Under the pieces are notes generated by a model. It was not told the DNA's origin. It did not search any database and saw only the letters and a list, made by a program, of their open reading frames with translations. 45,735 nucleotides of DNA, from NCBI GenBank assembly GCA_017436255.1, contig JAFSDK010000001.1, positions 1-45,735 on the forward strand, given 5' to 3'. The stretch is from Clostridia bacterium. Its GTDB lineage: Bacteria; Bacillota; Clostridia; Oscillospirales; Acutalibacteraceae. The position numbers and the translations under genes were made by a program. This document shows positions 8,065 to 16,296 of this stretch, piece by piece (positions within the stretch are counted from its first letter, which is position 1; every line of letters starts with the position of its first letter).

Positions 8065-9327
8065 TTAGTGAACGTGTACAATCTTACCGCTGTCAAGACG
8101 TGATTCTTCTGCGGCAATACCCATTAAGTGACTTTCAACCGATTCTCTAAGTGAAGTGTAGTCGGTCTTAACACCCGTAAGTATATCGTAGAGGTCGTCA
8201 ACAAGGCCTGCGTCGCCGCCACCATGTGCCCAACCTCCGCCGTCGATGGAACTAATCTTCATCACCTCAATCTCCTTGCCGTACGGCTTAATGGTGAGGG
8301 TGTCGGTAAATTCGTCCATAACGATTTCGCCTTCGGTACCGTAAAGGGCGATTAGGCGACCGAGTTTGCCTGCAAATACCATTTTAAGACTTGCTATTAC
8401 GTCATTTTCAAACTGCATTTGCACCATCTGGTGGTCAACAACGTAAGGGTTAGACTCTACACCGCACTTAAAAGCACATTCGCCCTGTACCTTGGTTTTA
8501 AGTGCTTCGTACATATCCTCTTCGGTTGTCGGATTTTTGAGAGAAAGTTTGCTGTAAGGCCAGATAAACGGAGGGCAACCTTCATTTTTCCAACCGTCGA
8601 TGTAGATTTTCTTGGCGCTATATGTACAGGTTTCAACGTATTTACAGTCAAGGCAACGATCGGCAGCGCCCTCGGGCGTGTTTTCTTTGCGGAAGTGAGA
8701 AATTTTACCGATTGAAGAAACGGTTTCACAACGAGATTTTGCATAGTGCTGAATAAGGTCAAGGTCGTGCGAGCATTTAGCAAGAATGGTCGGGAATTTG
8801 TCGGGTGTGATTTTCTGAAAACGAACGTAGGCTTGAGCCTGATGCCAATAGGCAACACGCTCGGTATGGTCGATAGCAATAAGTTTACCAAGCATACCCG
8901 TTTTAAGAATTTCGTCCATCTTCTTTATGCCTGCGGCATAGCGCATAACGTGGCATACAACAACCTGTCTACCGGTTTTTTCTTGTGTATCAAGAAGTTT
9001 AACAATGTCTTGACGGTTGTTACTTATCGGTTTTTCAAGTAGAAGGTCATAGCCCATTTCCATAGCGAGTACGGCCTGACGAACATGCTCGGCATCGTTG
9101 GTTGAAATTACCAAAATATCGGCTCTTTTCTTTTCGAAGAACTTTGCTTCATCATCAAAAAGGCAATCTTCGGGTAGATTTAATGCACCGTTTACCTTTG
9201 TGAGTTGTTCGGGATTAAGGTCGCAAAGAGAAACTACGTCAAATTCTTCTTTTGCGTGCATTAAGGTAGCATAGGTCCAACCTCTGCCACCGCAACCAAT
9301 TACGGCAACTGTAAATTTCTTCTTCAT
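8065..9327 (-). CDS. Gfo/Idh/MocA family oxidoreductase
   Basis: A 420-residue NAD(P)-dependent oxidoreductase, usually acting on sugars or inositols. The start is set at MKKKFTVAVIGCGGRG because the Rossmann strand must be near the N-terminus; the frame upstream of this ATG (to 9375) is promoter DNA. Seen are the nucleotide-binding GCGGRG, the EKPIS motif with the conserved lysine (about residue 97), and a KCSHDLDLIQ histidine segment. A cysteine cluster (RCLDCKYVETC near 230) is typical of one subfamily and may bind metal. It faces an AraC regulator, its probable controller. The substrate is unknown. Its predicted upstream region has a TATAAT at 9383-9388 (minus strand). Confidence 0.87.
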   Translation of the reverse strand: MKKKFTVAVIGCGGRGWTYATLMHAKEEFDVVSLCDLNPEQLTKVNGALNLPEDCLFDDEAKFFEKKRADILVISTNDAEHVRQAVLAMEMGYDLLLEKPISNNRQDIVKLLDTQEKTGRQVVVCHVMRYAAGIKKMDEILKTGMLGKLIAIDHTERVAYWHQAQAYVRFQKITPDKFPTILAKCSHDLDLIQHYAKSRCETVSSIGKISHFRKENTPEGAADRCLDCKYVETCTYSAKKIYIDGWKNEGCPPFIWPYSKLSLKNPTTEEDMYEALKTKVQGECAFKCGVESNPYVVDHQMVQMQFENDVIASLKMVFAGKLGRLIALYGTEGEIVMDEFTDTLTIKPYGKEIEVMKISSIDGGGWAHGGGDAGLVDDLYDILTGVKTDYTSLRESVESHLMGIAAEESRLDSGKIVHVH

Positions 9328-9510
9328 AAAATCAAGCCCCTTAGATTTTAGTAATGACGCGAACGAGCCGTTCATTAACTATATTATAATGAGTTTAATT
9401 TGCCGAAACCCTAAAAAGCGATTCGACCATCCATAACCATTATAACAACGGCAAATGGTAAAAGGTATTAAATATAGAAACAAAAATATGATTTTTCGAA
9501 ACAAAAAGCC

Positions 9511-9539
9511 TTGAAACACCGCCGAATTCATAGTATAAT
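9511..9539 (+). promoter_or_regulatory. SigA-type promoter of the AraC regulator
   Basis: TTGAAA at 9511-9516, a 17-base spacer and TATAAT at 9534-9539, 27 bases before the ATG. The spacer contains gccgaattcat, nearly repeated in the promoter at 10405. Confidence 0.75.
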
Positions 9540-9566
9540 GGTAAAAAACAAATTGGTGAGAAGCGA

Positions 9567-10382
9567 ATGAAAGAAATCGAAATTGCCCAACTGTATGACA
9601 ATGATTACAGCGTTACGGTAATTAACGCACTAAAACAGTATTGGAAGACAATTAAAAGGTTTAGTTGTATCGGGCGCCCGAAAAAGTATAATTTACTTGT
9701 GTTTCTTGACGGGTGCAGTGCCGAATATATTTTAAAGGACGGACGAAAATTTATTGCGGATAGCGGTTCTGTGGTATACTCGCCTGCAAATGCAGAATAC
9801 TCGGTAAGATTTTATGATTTTAAGGATAAAAACAGCAACACCATAGGTATAAACTTTTTGCTTTATGATAAAGAGGGTGAGCCGTTTGTTCTTGATAACG
9901 ATTTAAAGGTTTTTAATGCTGAAAATTCAAACTACAAGTTAATATTTAACAGGATGTCTAATCTTAGTGAAGCCAATATAGTTTGCGTAGGAAAAATCAA
10001 GTCGCTTATGTATGACCTGATTTTTAAAATCAGCGAATTTTACCGCAAAGACTATTACAATAAATTTAGTATAATTGAGGACGGCATAAACTATCTTGAG
10101 TCGGATGAAGAACAGTTACTTAAAATTGATGAAATTGCGCAGATGTGCAACGTAAGTGAGGTTTATTTTAGAAAACTGTTTAAGGAATATTCGGGTGTAT
10201 CGCCTGCAAAATATCGCACCGAGCGTAAAATAGTAAGGGCAAAAAATTATTTGCAACAAGATACAATGTCGGTTGCTGAAATATCCGACCGTTTAGGTTT
10301 TTCCGATGTGTCATATTTTATAAAAACATTTAAAGAGTGTGTGGGTGTAACGCCCAAACAGTACCGAAATATTGGTACCTAA
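9567..10382 (+). CDS. AraC family transcriptional regulator
   Basis: A 271-residue regulator. The first ~130 residues form a cupin-like ligand-sensing domain with strands such as GSVVYSPANAEYSVRFYD. The last ~100 hold two helix-turn-helix motifs: IDEIAQMCNVSEVYFRKLFK and VAEISDRLGFSDVSYFIKTF, ending with the classical GVTPKQYR. Such proteins usually activate nearby sugar-metabolism genes after binding a small molecule. The divergent Gfo/Idh gene, about 240 bases away, is the most likely target, and the membrane protein gene downstream is another. The intergenic space holds promoters in both directions. Confidence 0.92.
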   Translation: MKEIEIAQLYDNDYSVTVINALKQYWKTIKRFSCIGRPKKYNLLVFLDGCSAEYILKDGRKFIADSGSVVYSPANAEYSVRFYDFKDKNSNTIGINFLLYDKEGEPFVLDNDLKVFNAENSNYKLIFNRMSNLSEANIVCVGKIKSLMYDLIFKISEFYRKDYYNKFSIIEDGINYLESDEEQLLKIDEIAQMCNVSEVYFRKLFKEYSGVSPAKYRTERKIVRAKNYLQQDTMSVAEISDRLGFSDVSYFIKTFKECVGVTPKQYRNIGT

Positions 10383-10404
10383 TAGTCGATTTGTTTTTTA
10401 AAGA

Positions 10405-10433
10405 TTGAATAAATGCCGAATTTATGATAGACT
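10405..10433 (+). promoter_or_regulatory. Possible promoter of the YwaF-like gene
   Basis: TTGAAT at 10405-10410 and TAGACT at 10428-10433 with a 17-base spacer and extended -10 TG. The -10 is weak (4 of 6). The spacer shares gccgaattyat with the AraC gene promoter, so both could bind the same regulator. Confidence 0.4.
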
Positions 10434-10497
10434 TAAAGCGTTAAAGTGATAATAGGCATCATAAGATATGATATAAACAAAAAATAGGGGGATTAAA

Positions 10498-11250
10498 ATG
10501 AAGGAATTTTTATATTATTTTTTTTCGGCGGGTGATACGATAGAGTTTGTTAATTTTTCGGTTGCCCATTTTGTGCCGATTTTGGTGGCCCTTGCAATGA
10601 TTTTGTTTATATATTTTAATAGGGGTAAAATCGCACAGTCAAAACACGAGAAGACCTATCGTTATATTTTAGCTTTTTGGCTTATACTCAGCGAAATGTC
10701 ATATTACTGGCGACTTGTAGGCGTGCCTGAACTAGGACCAAATCCTGTTGACCACCTACCAATAACGGTTTGTGGTTGGGTAGTGGTTTTTTCAAGTTAT
10801 ATGCTAATAGGCAAATCACAGACTCTATTTGATATATCCTATTTCTGGGCGTTTTCAGGATCGATTTTCGCACTCATTACACCAACCGTAATTTCCTACA
10901 CAGGACCAACACGATTCAGGTTTTACCAGTTCTGGTTTGAGCATCTGCTAGGTTACATAGCAATATTCTATATGATATTTATTCATAAAATGCGCCCAAC
11001 AATTAAGTCTGCAATTAAAGCTTATATAGCCCTTGTGGTGTTAGCGGTGGTAGCGTATGGCGCCAATACCATGCTGGGCCCCGGTGCTAATTATCTGTTT
11101 ATGGCGCGCCCTGAGGATACGCCGTCGATACTCGATATACTTCCGCCCAACTATGCACTCCGTTTAGTTATTATGGCGGCGGCAGTTACGCTGTTGTTTG
11201 CGGTGTCATATCTACCGTGGTATATTAAGGATAGAAAAGCAAAGAAATAA
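10498..11250 (+). CDS. YwaF-like integral membrane protein (TIGR02206 type)
   Basis: A 250-residue protein with about seven hydrophobic segments. It matches the YwaF/TIGR02206 pattern: an early FSVAHFVPILVAL helix, an LSEMSYYWRL segment, DHLPITVCGWVV with the conserved His-Leu-Pro, a loop GPTRFRFYQFWFEHLLGY, and late NYLFMARPEDTP. The function of the family is unknown. It sits 115 bases after the AraC regulator behind its own weak promoter, with a purine-rich ggggg site before the ATG. A hairpin follows the stop codon. Confidence 0.85.
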   Translation: MKEFLYYFFSAGDTIEFVNFSVAHFVPILVALAMILFIYFNRGKIAQSKHEKTYRYILAFWLILSEMSYYWRLVGVPELGPNPVDHLPITVCGWVVVFSSYMLIGKSQTLFDISYFWAFSGSIFALITPTVISYTGPTRFRFYQFWFEHLLGYIAIFYMIFIHKMRPTIKSAIKAYIALVVLAVVAYGANTMLGPGANYLFMARPEDTPSILDILPPNYALRLVIMAAAVTLLFAVSYLPWYIKDRKAKK

Positions 11251-11258
11251 AAAGATGC

Positions 11259-11292
11259 ACCTGATTTGTAAAAATCAGGTACTATTATTTTT
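11259..11292 (+). terminator. Hairpin after the YwaF-like gene
   Basis: A 9-base perfect stem acctgattt/aaatcaggt with loop gtaa. The tail (actattattttt) is only moderately T-rich. Confidence 0.6.
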
Positions 11293-11358
11293 AACTGTAA
11301 TATTTTGACGTAAGTGTTTACTTAATATATGCAGATGTAAAATTATGCCGTAATCTTT

Positions 11359-11387
11359 TTGCAGATTTCATAGTTTTATGCTAAAAT
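11359..11387 (+). promoter_or_regulatory. Promoter of the DUF2628/sigma factor genes
   Basis: TTGCAG at 11359-11364, 17-base spacer, TAAAAT at 11382-11387 with an extended -10 TG (11379-11380). Confidence 0.6.
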
Positions 11388-11405
11388 GAACAAGGGTGAA
11401 TTTTT

Positions 11406-12155
11406 ATGACTAACTATACAGTACAGTGTGAGCATTGCGGTGCAACATGTAATTTAAAGGACGGATATTGCAAGAATTGTTGGAAGAAACTGCCGTGTGA
11501 TAATGAGCAGAGTGATTTTATTATAGATGGAATTGGTCAATCAGAATGGGAAAATTTTATAGATAAAAATGCAGACCGATATATAGATGTGTATAAAAAG
11601 AATGAAGGCAGAAAATGGTTTTTACATATTAACTGGGCGGCAATGTTTTTTGGATTAAACTGGATGCTGTACCGTAAAATGAATAAGATTACTTTTATTT
11701 CGTATTTTGTTTTTGCGTTACTCTCGGTTGTTTTATCTATCCTTTTGTTCATTCCACACATAGATGAAATGAAGGCTTTGAATGAAGATATTGCGGCTTA
11801 TGAAGCGTATCTTGAAGATGGCGGGCAGATGATTATATACAACTCGTATGGTGCGGGGTATTCACCTGAAGTTGTTAAAAAAGGTGCGGCAGCAGAGAAA
11901 GAACTGTTTGAAATACAGGTAGACATCCTATTAAACAGTTTATGGATAATACCTGTTCAGTGTATATTTATTGGCTTGCTCGGTGATGCGCTTTATAAGA
12001 AGCATATTTTAAAAAATATTAAAATCAAAGAGGGCGGAACGTCGGTTGCAAACTTGATTGGTATGCGGATATTGTTAAATTTTGTATCAGCGATTGCAGA
12101 ACCATTTATAATTTTACCAATGATTTTTCTTGTGCTCGGGGTATCGGCGGGTTAG
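11406..12155 (+). CDS. Zinc-ribbon DUF2628 membrane protein
   Basis: A 249-residue protein. Residues 8-26 form a zinc ribbon (CEHCGATCNLKDGYCKNC, two CxxC knuckles). A DUF2628-type segment follows (FLHINWAAMFFGLNWMLYRKM near 75), then membrane helices at about 92-116, 175-197 and 217-243. In this family the ribbon faces the cytoplasm beside a polytopic membrane part; the biochemical role is not known. The next gene, a sigma factor, begins 33 bases later, so the three genes may share the upstream promoter, which would link this protein to an envelope stress circuit. That link is inference. Confidence 0.82.
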   Translation: MTNYTVQCEHCGATCNLKDGYCKNCWKKLPCDNEQSDFIIDGIGQSEWENFIDKNADRYIDVYKKNEGRKWFLHINWAAMFFGLNWMLYRKMNKITFISYFVFALLSVVLSILLFIPHIDEMKALNEDIAAYEAYLEDGGQMIIYNSYGAGYSPEVVKKGAAAEKELFEIQVDILLNSLWIIPVQCIFIGLLGDALYKKHILKNIKIKEGGTSVANLIGMRILLNFVSAIAEPFIILPMIFLVLGVSAG

Positions 12156-12188
12156 TCGTTTTTTAATTAAAAAATAGGGGGGGATTTT

Positions 12189-12761
12189 ATGCAAGCTAAC
12201 AAACAGGAAGAAATAGTAGGCCTGTTGTTTGACCGCGACGAAACGGTCTTAGCACAGATATCGGTGCAATATAGCGGTCTTTACAAAAAAATTTTAAAAC
12301 AAATACTTAGCAATGATGAAGATATTTGCGAATGCGAAAACGATGTTTTGTTAGCTGTATGGAATTCTATCCCACCCAACAGACCGAATAATTTCGCGGC
12401 TTATGTTTGTAAACTTGCAAGAAACATTAGCATAAATCGATTTAAATATAATAATAGGGCAAAACGAAGTTCGGGTTATACCCTTGTTGTTGAAGAATTG
12501 TGCGAATGTATCCCTGACAATTCGACAGAAAAAGAATACAACAAAGTAGAACGGGAAGAAATAAATGAAATTATATCAAATTTTGTCAGAGAGCTTGATG
12601 CTGAAACAAGGGTGTTGTTCGTAAGACGATATTTTTATCTTGAATCGGTAACAAGTCTTGCCGAACGATTTGAAATACCTGAAAATAGAATCTCGGTTAA
12701 GCTCTTTAGAGCTCGAAATAAATTGCAAGATGTTTTTAGGAAGGAGGGGATTGCTTTATGA
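12189..12761 (+). CDS. ECF-like RNA polymerase sigma factor
   Basis: A 190-residue sigma-70 family protein of ECF size. The region 2 part includes NNFAAYVCKLARNISINRFK (residues about 73-92). Region 4 near the C-terminus reads RVLFVRRYFYLESVTSLAER followed by FEIPENRISVKLFRARNKL, a helix-turn-helix that would contact the -35 element. Its stop overlaps the start of the next gene in an ATGA arrangement, typical of a sigma factor with a co-translated membrane regulator. A strong ggggggg site precedes the ATG. Target promoters are unknown; a self-controlled promoter was not obvious upstream. Confidence 0.88.
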   Translation: MQANKQEEIVGLLFDRDETVLAQISVQYSGLYKKILKQILSNDEDICECENDVLLAVWNSIPPNRPNNFAAYVCKLARNISINRFKYNNRAKRSSGYTLVVEELCECIPDNSTEKEYNKVEREEINEIISNFVRELDAETRVLFVRRYFYLESVTSLAERFEIPENRISVKLFRARNKLQDVFRKEGIAL

Positions 12762-13774
12762 GAGACAACGCAAGCGGAGAAAAGTTGTTTGAGCTTTTAG
12801 GCGAACTCGACGAAGATATTTTGCAACAGGCGATTGAGGTGAAAGATAAGAAAGAGTTAGAGGATATTAAAGGCAAAGAATCCGTAAAGTTTATTTATCT
12901 GCATCCTGCGTTTAAGACGGCTATAGCGGTTTGTCTTTGCGTAGCACTTGTTGTTATGACCGTTTTTACAGTGGATAAAGTTAAACTGTTAAATCACGGT
13001 ATAACAAGCAGCGACGTAAGTTCTAACGTTTCAAGCGGCAACCATAGTTCAATTCCATCTGATAAAACACCTTCGGTTGACAGCAGTATTCCGTCTGAAA
13101 GCAAACCGAATAATGATTTTACAATAAGCAGTATAGATATGCTAAATTATTATTCTGCAAAAAAGGTAATTATGGAAAAATCGCTTCTGCCTGTTTCGCA
13201 AACGTATAAATTCGATAAAAACATGGAAACGATAATTCTCGATGATGGGAACACTCGCTATTATCCAATAAATAAAAATACGACTTTTATCATAACAATG
13301 GTAACCTACTTCACCATAAACCTAAATAATGAAAACGGCTTTCTGGCTAAAAAACTCGGCGGCACGGGTTTGGTTGAGGTTGTGTATACTCAGAATAATT
13401 TAGAAGACATGATAACCTTTAAAAAGGGTGATAAATATTATTCGTGTCTTTGCAATAATAAGTCCTGGAATGCAGACAGTTCAAACAGTCTTAACAAGGC
13501 CGGTTTTGTAACGAGTATGTATATTGAAGATTTTTATATAGTTAAGACCAACGAACAGGAAGACTATCGTTTTACGATATATTTTGACAATTTAGAGGTA
13601 ACCGGAATGGATTGCGAACGATTTAAAGATAAAAATTTTACCCACGAATCCGTCCCCGACGATATTACCGTGGTTGACGATTACTGTGTTGTAATGTTTG
13701 TAAAAAGAAGTTTCACAATTGACCAGTTAGAAGTGTATTTCAATAAGGACGAAAGCAAAGGTGAAAGAGCATAG
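12758..13774 (+). CDS. Putative anti-sigma-like single-pass membrane protein
   Basis: A 338-residue protein translationally coupled to the sigma factor (4-base overlap). The first ~45 residues are charged and cytoplasmic. A single membrane helix follows (about 51-69, TAIAVCLCVALVVMTVFTV), then a Ser/Pro-rich linker (about 80-120) and a ~210-residue extracytoplasmic domain that I do not recognise. The order matches anti-sigma factors, which hold their sigma factor at the membrane and release it on an outside signal. No zinc-binding HxxxCxxC motif of the ZAS type is seen at the N-terminus, so the mechanism may differ. A terminator follows. Confidence 0.7.
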   Translation: MRDNASGEKLFELLGELDEDILQQAIEVKDKKELEDIKGKESVKFIYLHPAFKTAIAVCLCVALVVMTVFTVDKVKLLNHGITSSDVSSNVSSGNHSSIPSDKTPSVDSSIPSESKPNNDFTISSIDMLNYYSAKKVIMEKSLLPVSQTYKFDKNMETIILDDGNTRYYPINKNTTFIITMVTYFTINLNNENGFLAKKLGGTGLVEVVYTQNNLEDMITFKKGDKYYSCLCNNKSWNADSSNSLNKAGFVTSMYIEDFYIVKTNEQEDYRFTIYFDNLEVTGMDCERFKDKNFTHESVPDDITVVDDYCVVMFVKRSFTIDQLEVYFNKDESKGERA

Positions 13775-13788
13775 TTGTAACACAAAAA

Positions 13789-13817
13789 CACCCGATACCA
13801 TTGGTATCGGGTGTTTT
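13789..13817 (+). terminator. Terminator after the sigma/anti-sigma pair
   Basis: An 11-base perfect stem cacccgatacc/ggtatcgggtg with a three-base loop and T-run. A-rich sequence on the left makes it usable from the minus strand too. Confidence 0.85.
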
Positions 13818-13832
13818 ATATGTTTTATTAAA

Positions 13833-13955
13833 TTAAACCAACTTAAGATAGGTTGAAAGGGTGCGTTTTACAGGCGCCTCACAGTCAGAAACACGCGTGC
13901 CATCCTTGCCAAGCGGTATAGGTGGCATAAACTTGAAAGCGGCGAATTTTTCCAT
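13833..13955 (-). pseudogene. Short reading frame, possible N-terminal remnant of a GH3 glycosidase
   Basis: A 40-codon minus-strand frame starting MEKFAAFKFMPPIPLG and preceded by a good ribosome site (gggagg, 7 bases away). The segment FMPPIPLGKDGTRVSDCE resembles the extreme N-terminus of some clostridial family 3 beta-glucosidases, just before their catalytic domain. The frame then diverges and stops next to a terminator, as if a large gene had been deleted leaving its first codons and the hairpin. It could instead be a real small protein. The match is from memory of the family, so confidence is low. Confidence 0.35.
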
Positions 13956-14022
13956 AAGGGAACCTCCCGAAAATAATATTACTTGTATAATAAGCCTAAA
14001 TATGCTAAAATACAAGACAAAT

Positions 14023-14051
14023 TTGATATATAATATAAAAAGTGTTATAAT
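14023..14051 (+). promoter_or_regulatory. SigA-type promoter of the branching enzyme gene
   Basis: TTGATA at 14023-14028, 17-base spacer, TATAAT at 14046-14051. The implied leader is only about 14 bases and is filled by the ribosome site aaaggggggg. Confidence 0.7.
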
Positions 14052-14071
14052 ATAAAAAAGGGGGGGCGACC

Positions 14072-16039
14072 ATGAGCTTAAAAATTTTAAAAATAGACCC
14101 ATATTTAAAACCATACGAGGAAGATCTGCAACTTCGAATGGATAATTATGTAAACAAAAGAAAAGAATTGTTAGGCGACGCGGATATTACCGACTTTGCC
14201 GAAGGATACAAATATTTTGGTATCCACCCAACAAACGAAGGTTGGGTTTATCGTGAATGGGCACCCGCCGCCGAAAAAATGTACTTTACGGGCGACTTTA
14301 ATAATTGGGATATATATGCAAACGAAATGACTCGTTTGGAAAACGGCGTTTTTGAAATTAAACTTGACGGCAAGGATACGTTAAGAGTAGGCCAAAAGGT
14401 GCAGGCCATTGTTATTCATAACGGTGAAACGCTTCGTCGCATACCAACCTACGCAACACGGGTTGTTCAAGACCCCGAAAACTTTATTTGGTGTGCAGAG
14501 GTTGACGACGTATTATATGACGATTTTGAATGGACCGACCACAATCACAGAATAGCGGCAACGCCGTATATATATGAGTGTCATATAGGTATGGCAAGTG
14601 AGGATTATAAGGTAGCCTCATACAGAGAGTTTACGGTCAACGTATTGCCGCGCATTAAAAAACTCGGCTACAATACAATTCAGATAATGGCGATAATGGA
14701 GCATCCTTACTACGGCTCGTTCGGTTATCAGGTGTCGAATTTCTTTGCTGCATCATCACGCTACGGCAGTGGCAAAGATTTAAAGGAGCTTATAAACACT
14801 GCGCACAGAATGGGTATAACCGTACTGCTTGATGTCGTTCATTCACACGCCGTTAAAAACACCCTTGAGGGACTTAATATGTTTGACGGCACCGAGTATC
14901 AGTTTTTCCATGCGGGCGCAAAGGGTAATCATTCGGCGTGGGATACAAAACTTTTCAATTACGGCAAAAACGAGGTTTTACACTTCCTTCTATCAAACCT
15001 AAAGTTTTGGATGTCGGTTTACCACTTTGACGGCTTTCGTTTTGATGGTGTTACCTCAATGCTTTATCACGACCACGGGCTCGGCAGTGCATTTTGTAAT
15101 TACGATATGTATTTTTCACTTAATACCGATACCGAGGCGGTCACATATTTGCAGCTTGCAAATGAACTGATACACTCATATAATCCAAAGGCACTTACTA
15201 TAGCCGAGGATATGTCGGGTATGCCGGGTATGTGCCTAAAAATTGCAGACGGTGGTATAGGCTTTGATTACCGTCTTTCAATGGGCGTGCCTGATTTGTG
15301 GATAAAGATGATAAAGGAAAACAGCGACGAAAACTGGAATATGGACACGCTGTGGTGGGAACTTAATTCCCGTCGACCTAAAGAAAAAAATATAGGTTAC
15401 AGCGAGTCGCACGACCAGGCGCTTGTGGGCGATAAGACCATAATGTTCAGACTGTGTGATAAGGAAATGTATTACGGTATGAACAAGGGCGAAAATATGA
15501 TAATCGACCGCGGTGTTGCGCTTCATAAAATGATTAGGCTAATTACCGCATCGCTGGCGGGTGAGGGTTATCTTAACTTTATGGGCAATGAGTTTGGTCA
15601 CCCCGAGTGGATAGATTTCCCACGTGAAGGCAACGGTTGGAGTTATCACTATTGCCGCCGCCAATGGAGTCTTGCCGATAACCCCGATTTACGTTACGGC
15701 CAACTTCGCGAGTTTGACAAAGCGATGATTTCGCTGCTTCGCAAAGAACGGTTGCTATCTAAAAAAGCAGAGTTAGGGCTTATCCACAATGACGATAAGG
15801 TTATAATTTATTCGGTGGGTAGTTTGTGTTTTGCCTTTAACTTCCACCCCGAAAAATCGTTTAGTGATTATCCCGTGCCAACCGCATTTACAGGAAAATA
15901 CAAAGCGATTTTATCGAGTGATGAGTCACGCTTCGGCGGCTTTAATAGGGTCGATACCGAGTACGTTTATGAGTCACACGAGGGCGGATTTAAGTGTTAT
16001 CTGCCATCCCGCACCGTTACTGTGTTTAAAAAGAAATAA
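14072..16039 (+). CDS. glgB: 1,4-alpha-glucan branching enzyme, eukaryote-like (GH13_8 type)
   Basis: A 655-residue enzyme that makes alpha-1,6 branches in glycogen. An N-terminal CBM48-like domain (about 60-150) precedes the GH13 barrel. Catalytic residues are D325 (in FRFDGVTSM), E379 (in TIAEDMSGMPG) and D448 (in YSESHDQ). Motifs such as GGIGFDYRLSMGVPDLWI, ESHDQALVGDK and LNFMGNEFGHPEWIDFPR are those of the eukaryotic/GH13_8 branching enzymes rather than the usual bacterial GlgB (GH13_9). The length and the short N-terminus also fit GH13_8. It stands alone: no glgC, glgA or glgP is present in the window. Confidence 0.93.
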   Translation: MSLKILKIDPYLKPYEEDLQLRMDNYVNKRKELLGDADITDFAEGYKYFGIHPTNEGWVYREWAPAAEKMYFTGDFNNWDIYANEMTRLENGVFEIKLDGKDTLRVGQKVQAIVIHNGETLRRIPTYATRVVQDPENFIWCAEVDDVLYDDFEWTDHNHRIAATPYIYECHIGMASEDYKVASYREFTVNVLPRIKKLGYNTIQIMAIMEHPYYGSFGYQVSNFFAASSRYGSGKDLKELINTAHRMGITVLLDVVHSHAVKNTLEGLNMFDGTEYQFFHAGAKGNHSAWDTKLFNYGKNEVLHFLLSNLKFWMSVYHFDGFRFDGVTSMLYHDHGLGSAFCNYDMYFSLNTDTEAVTYLQLANELIHSYNPKALTIAEDMSGMPGMCLKIADGGIGFDYRLSMGVPDLWIKMIKENSDENWNMDTLWWELNSRRPKEKNIGYSESHDQALVGDKTIMFRLCDKEMYYGMNKGENMIIDRGVALHKMIRLITASLAGEGYLNFMGNEFGHPEWIDFPREGNGWSYHYCRRQWSLADNPDLRYGQLREFDKAMISLLRKERLLSKKAELGLIHNDDKVIIYSVGSLCFAFNFHPEKSFSDYPVPTAFTGKYKAILSSDESRFGGFNRVDTEYVYESHEGGFKCYLPSRTVTVFKKK

Positions 16040-16044
16040 CGTGT

Positions 16045-16168
16045 GATTTTTTGCGGTCTAATGTGTTAAAAAGCACGGTATGCGTAAGCATTACCGTGCT
16101 TTTTCGTCTGTTATCCCACTAAAAATTCATCTTCTTCGGGTGCGTGCAGTTTTGTAATTTTAAAAATT
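16045..16168. repeat. Dispersed intergenic repeat, copy 1 (family D)
   Basis: About 124 bases nearly identical to 45612-45735 at the right edge. The shared block starts with ttgcggtctaatgtgttaaa and runs through a terminator hairpin, cgtctgttatcccactaaaa and cgggtgcgtgcagttttg. The element probably continues rightward to about 16300, because a minus-strand 72-codon frame there (16119-16337) has no good ribosome site and looks like repeat sequence rather than a gene. The second copy is cut by the window end. Confidence 0.8.
16072..16105. terminator. Hairpin terminator inside repeat copy 1
   Basis: Stem agcacggta/taccgtgct with an inner tgc/gca pairing and T-runs on both strands. It would end glgB transcripts and those of the convergent small gene at 16297. 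Confidence 0.75.
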
Positions 16169-16296
16169 GTTCTATTATCGAAGCCGAAAAACCGCAGATA
16201 CACTGGCGTATTCCAAGGTTTAAGGCAAAGACATAGGGCGTTTTTTTAGTCCAAAACCAATTTCTCCCTATGTGAACGCTTCGAAAGTCCACTTTT

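Noticed and set aside
13980-14060. Riboswitch or long leader before glgB
   Set aside because: The promoter places the transcript start only about 14 bases before the ATG, leaving no room; the rest is AT-rich with no fold.
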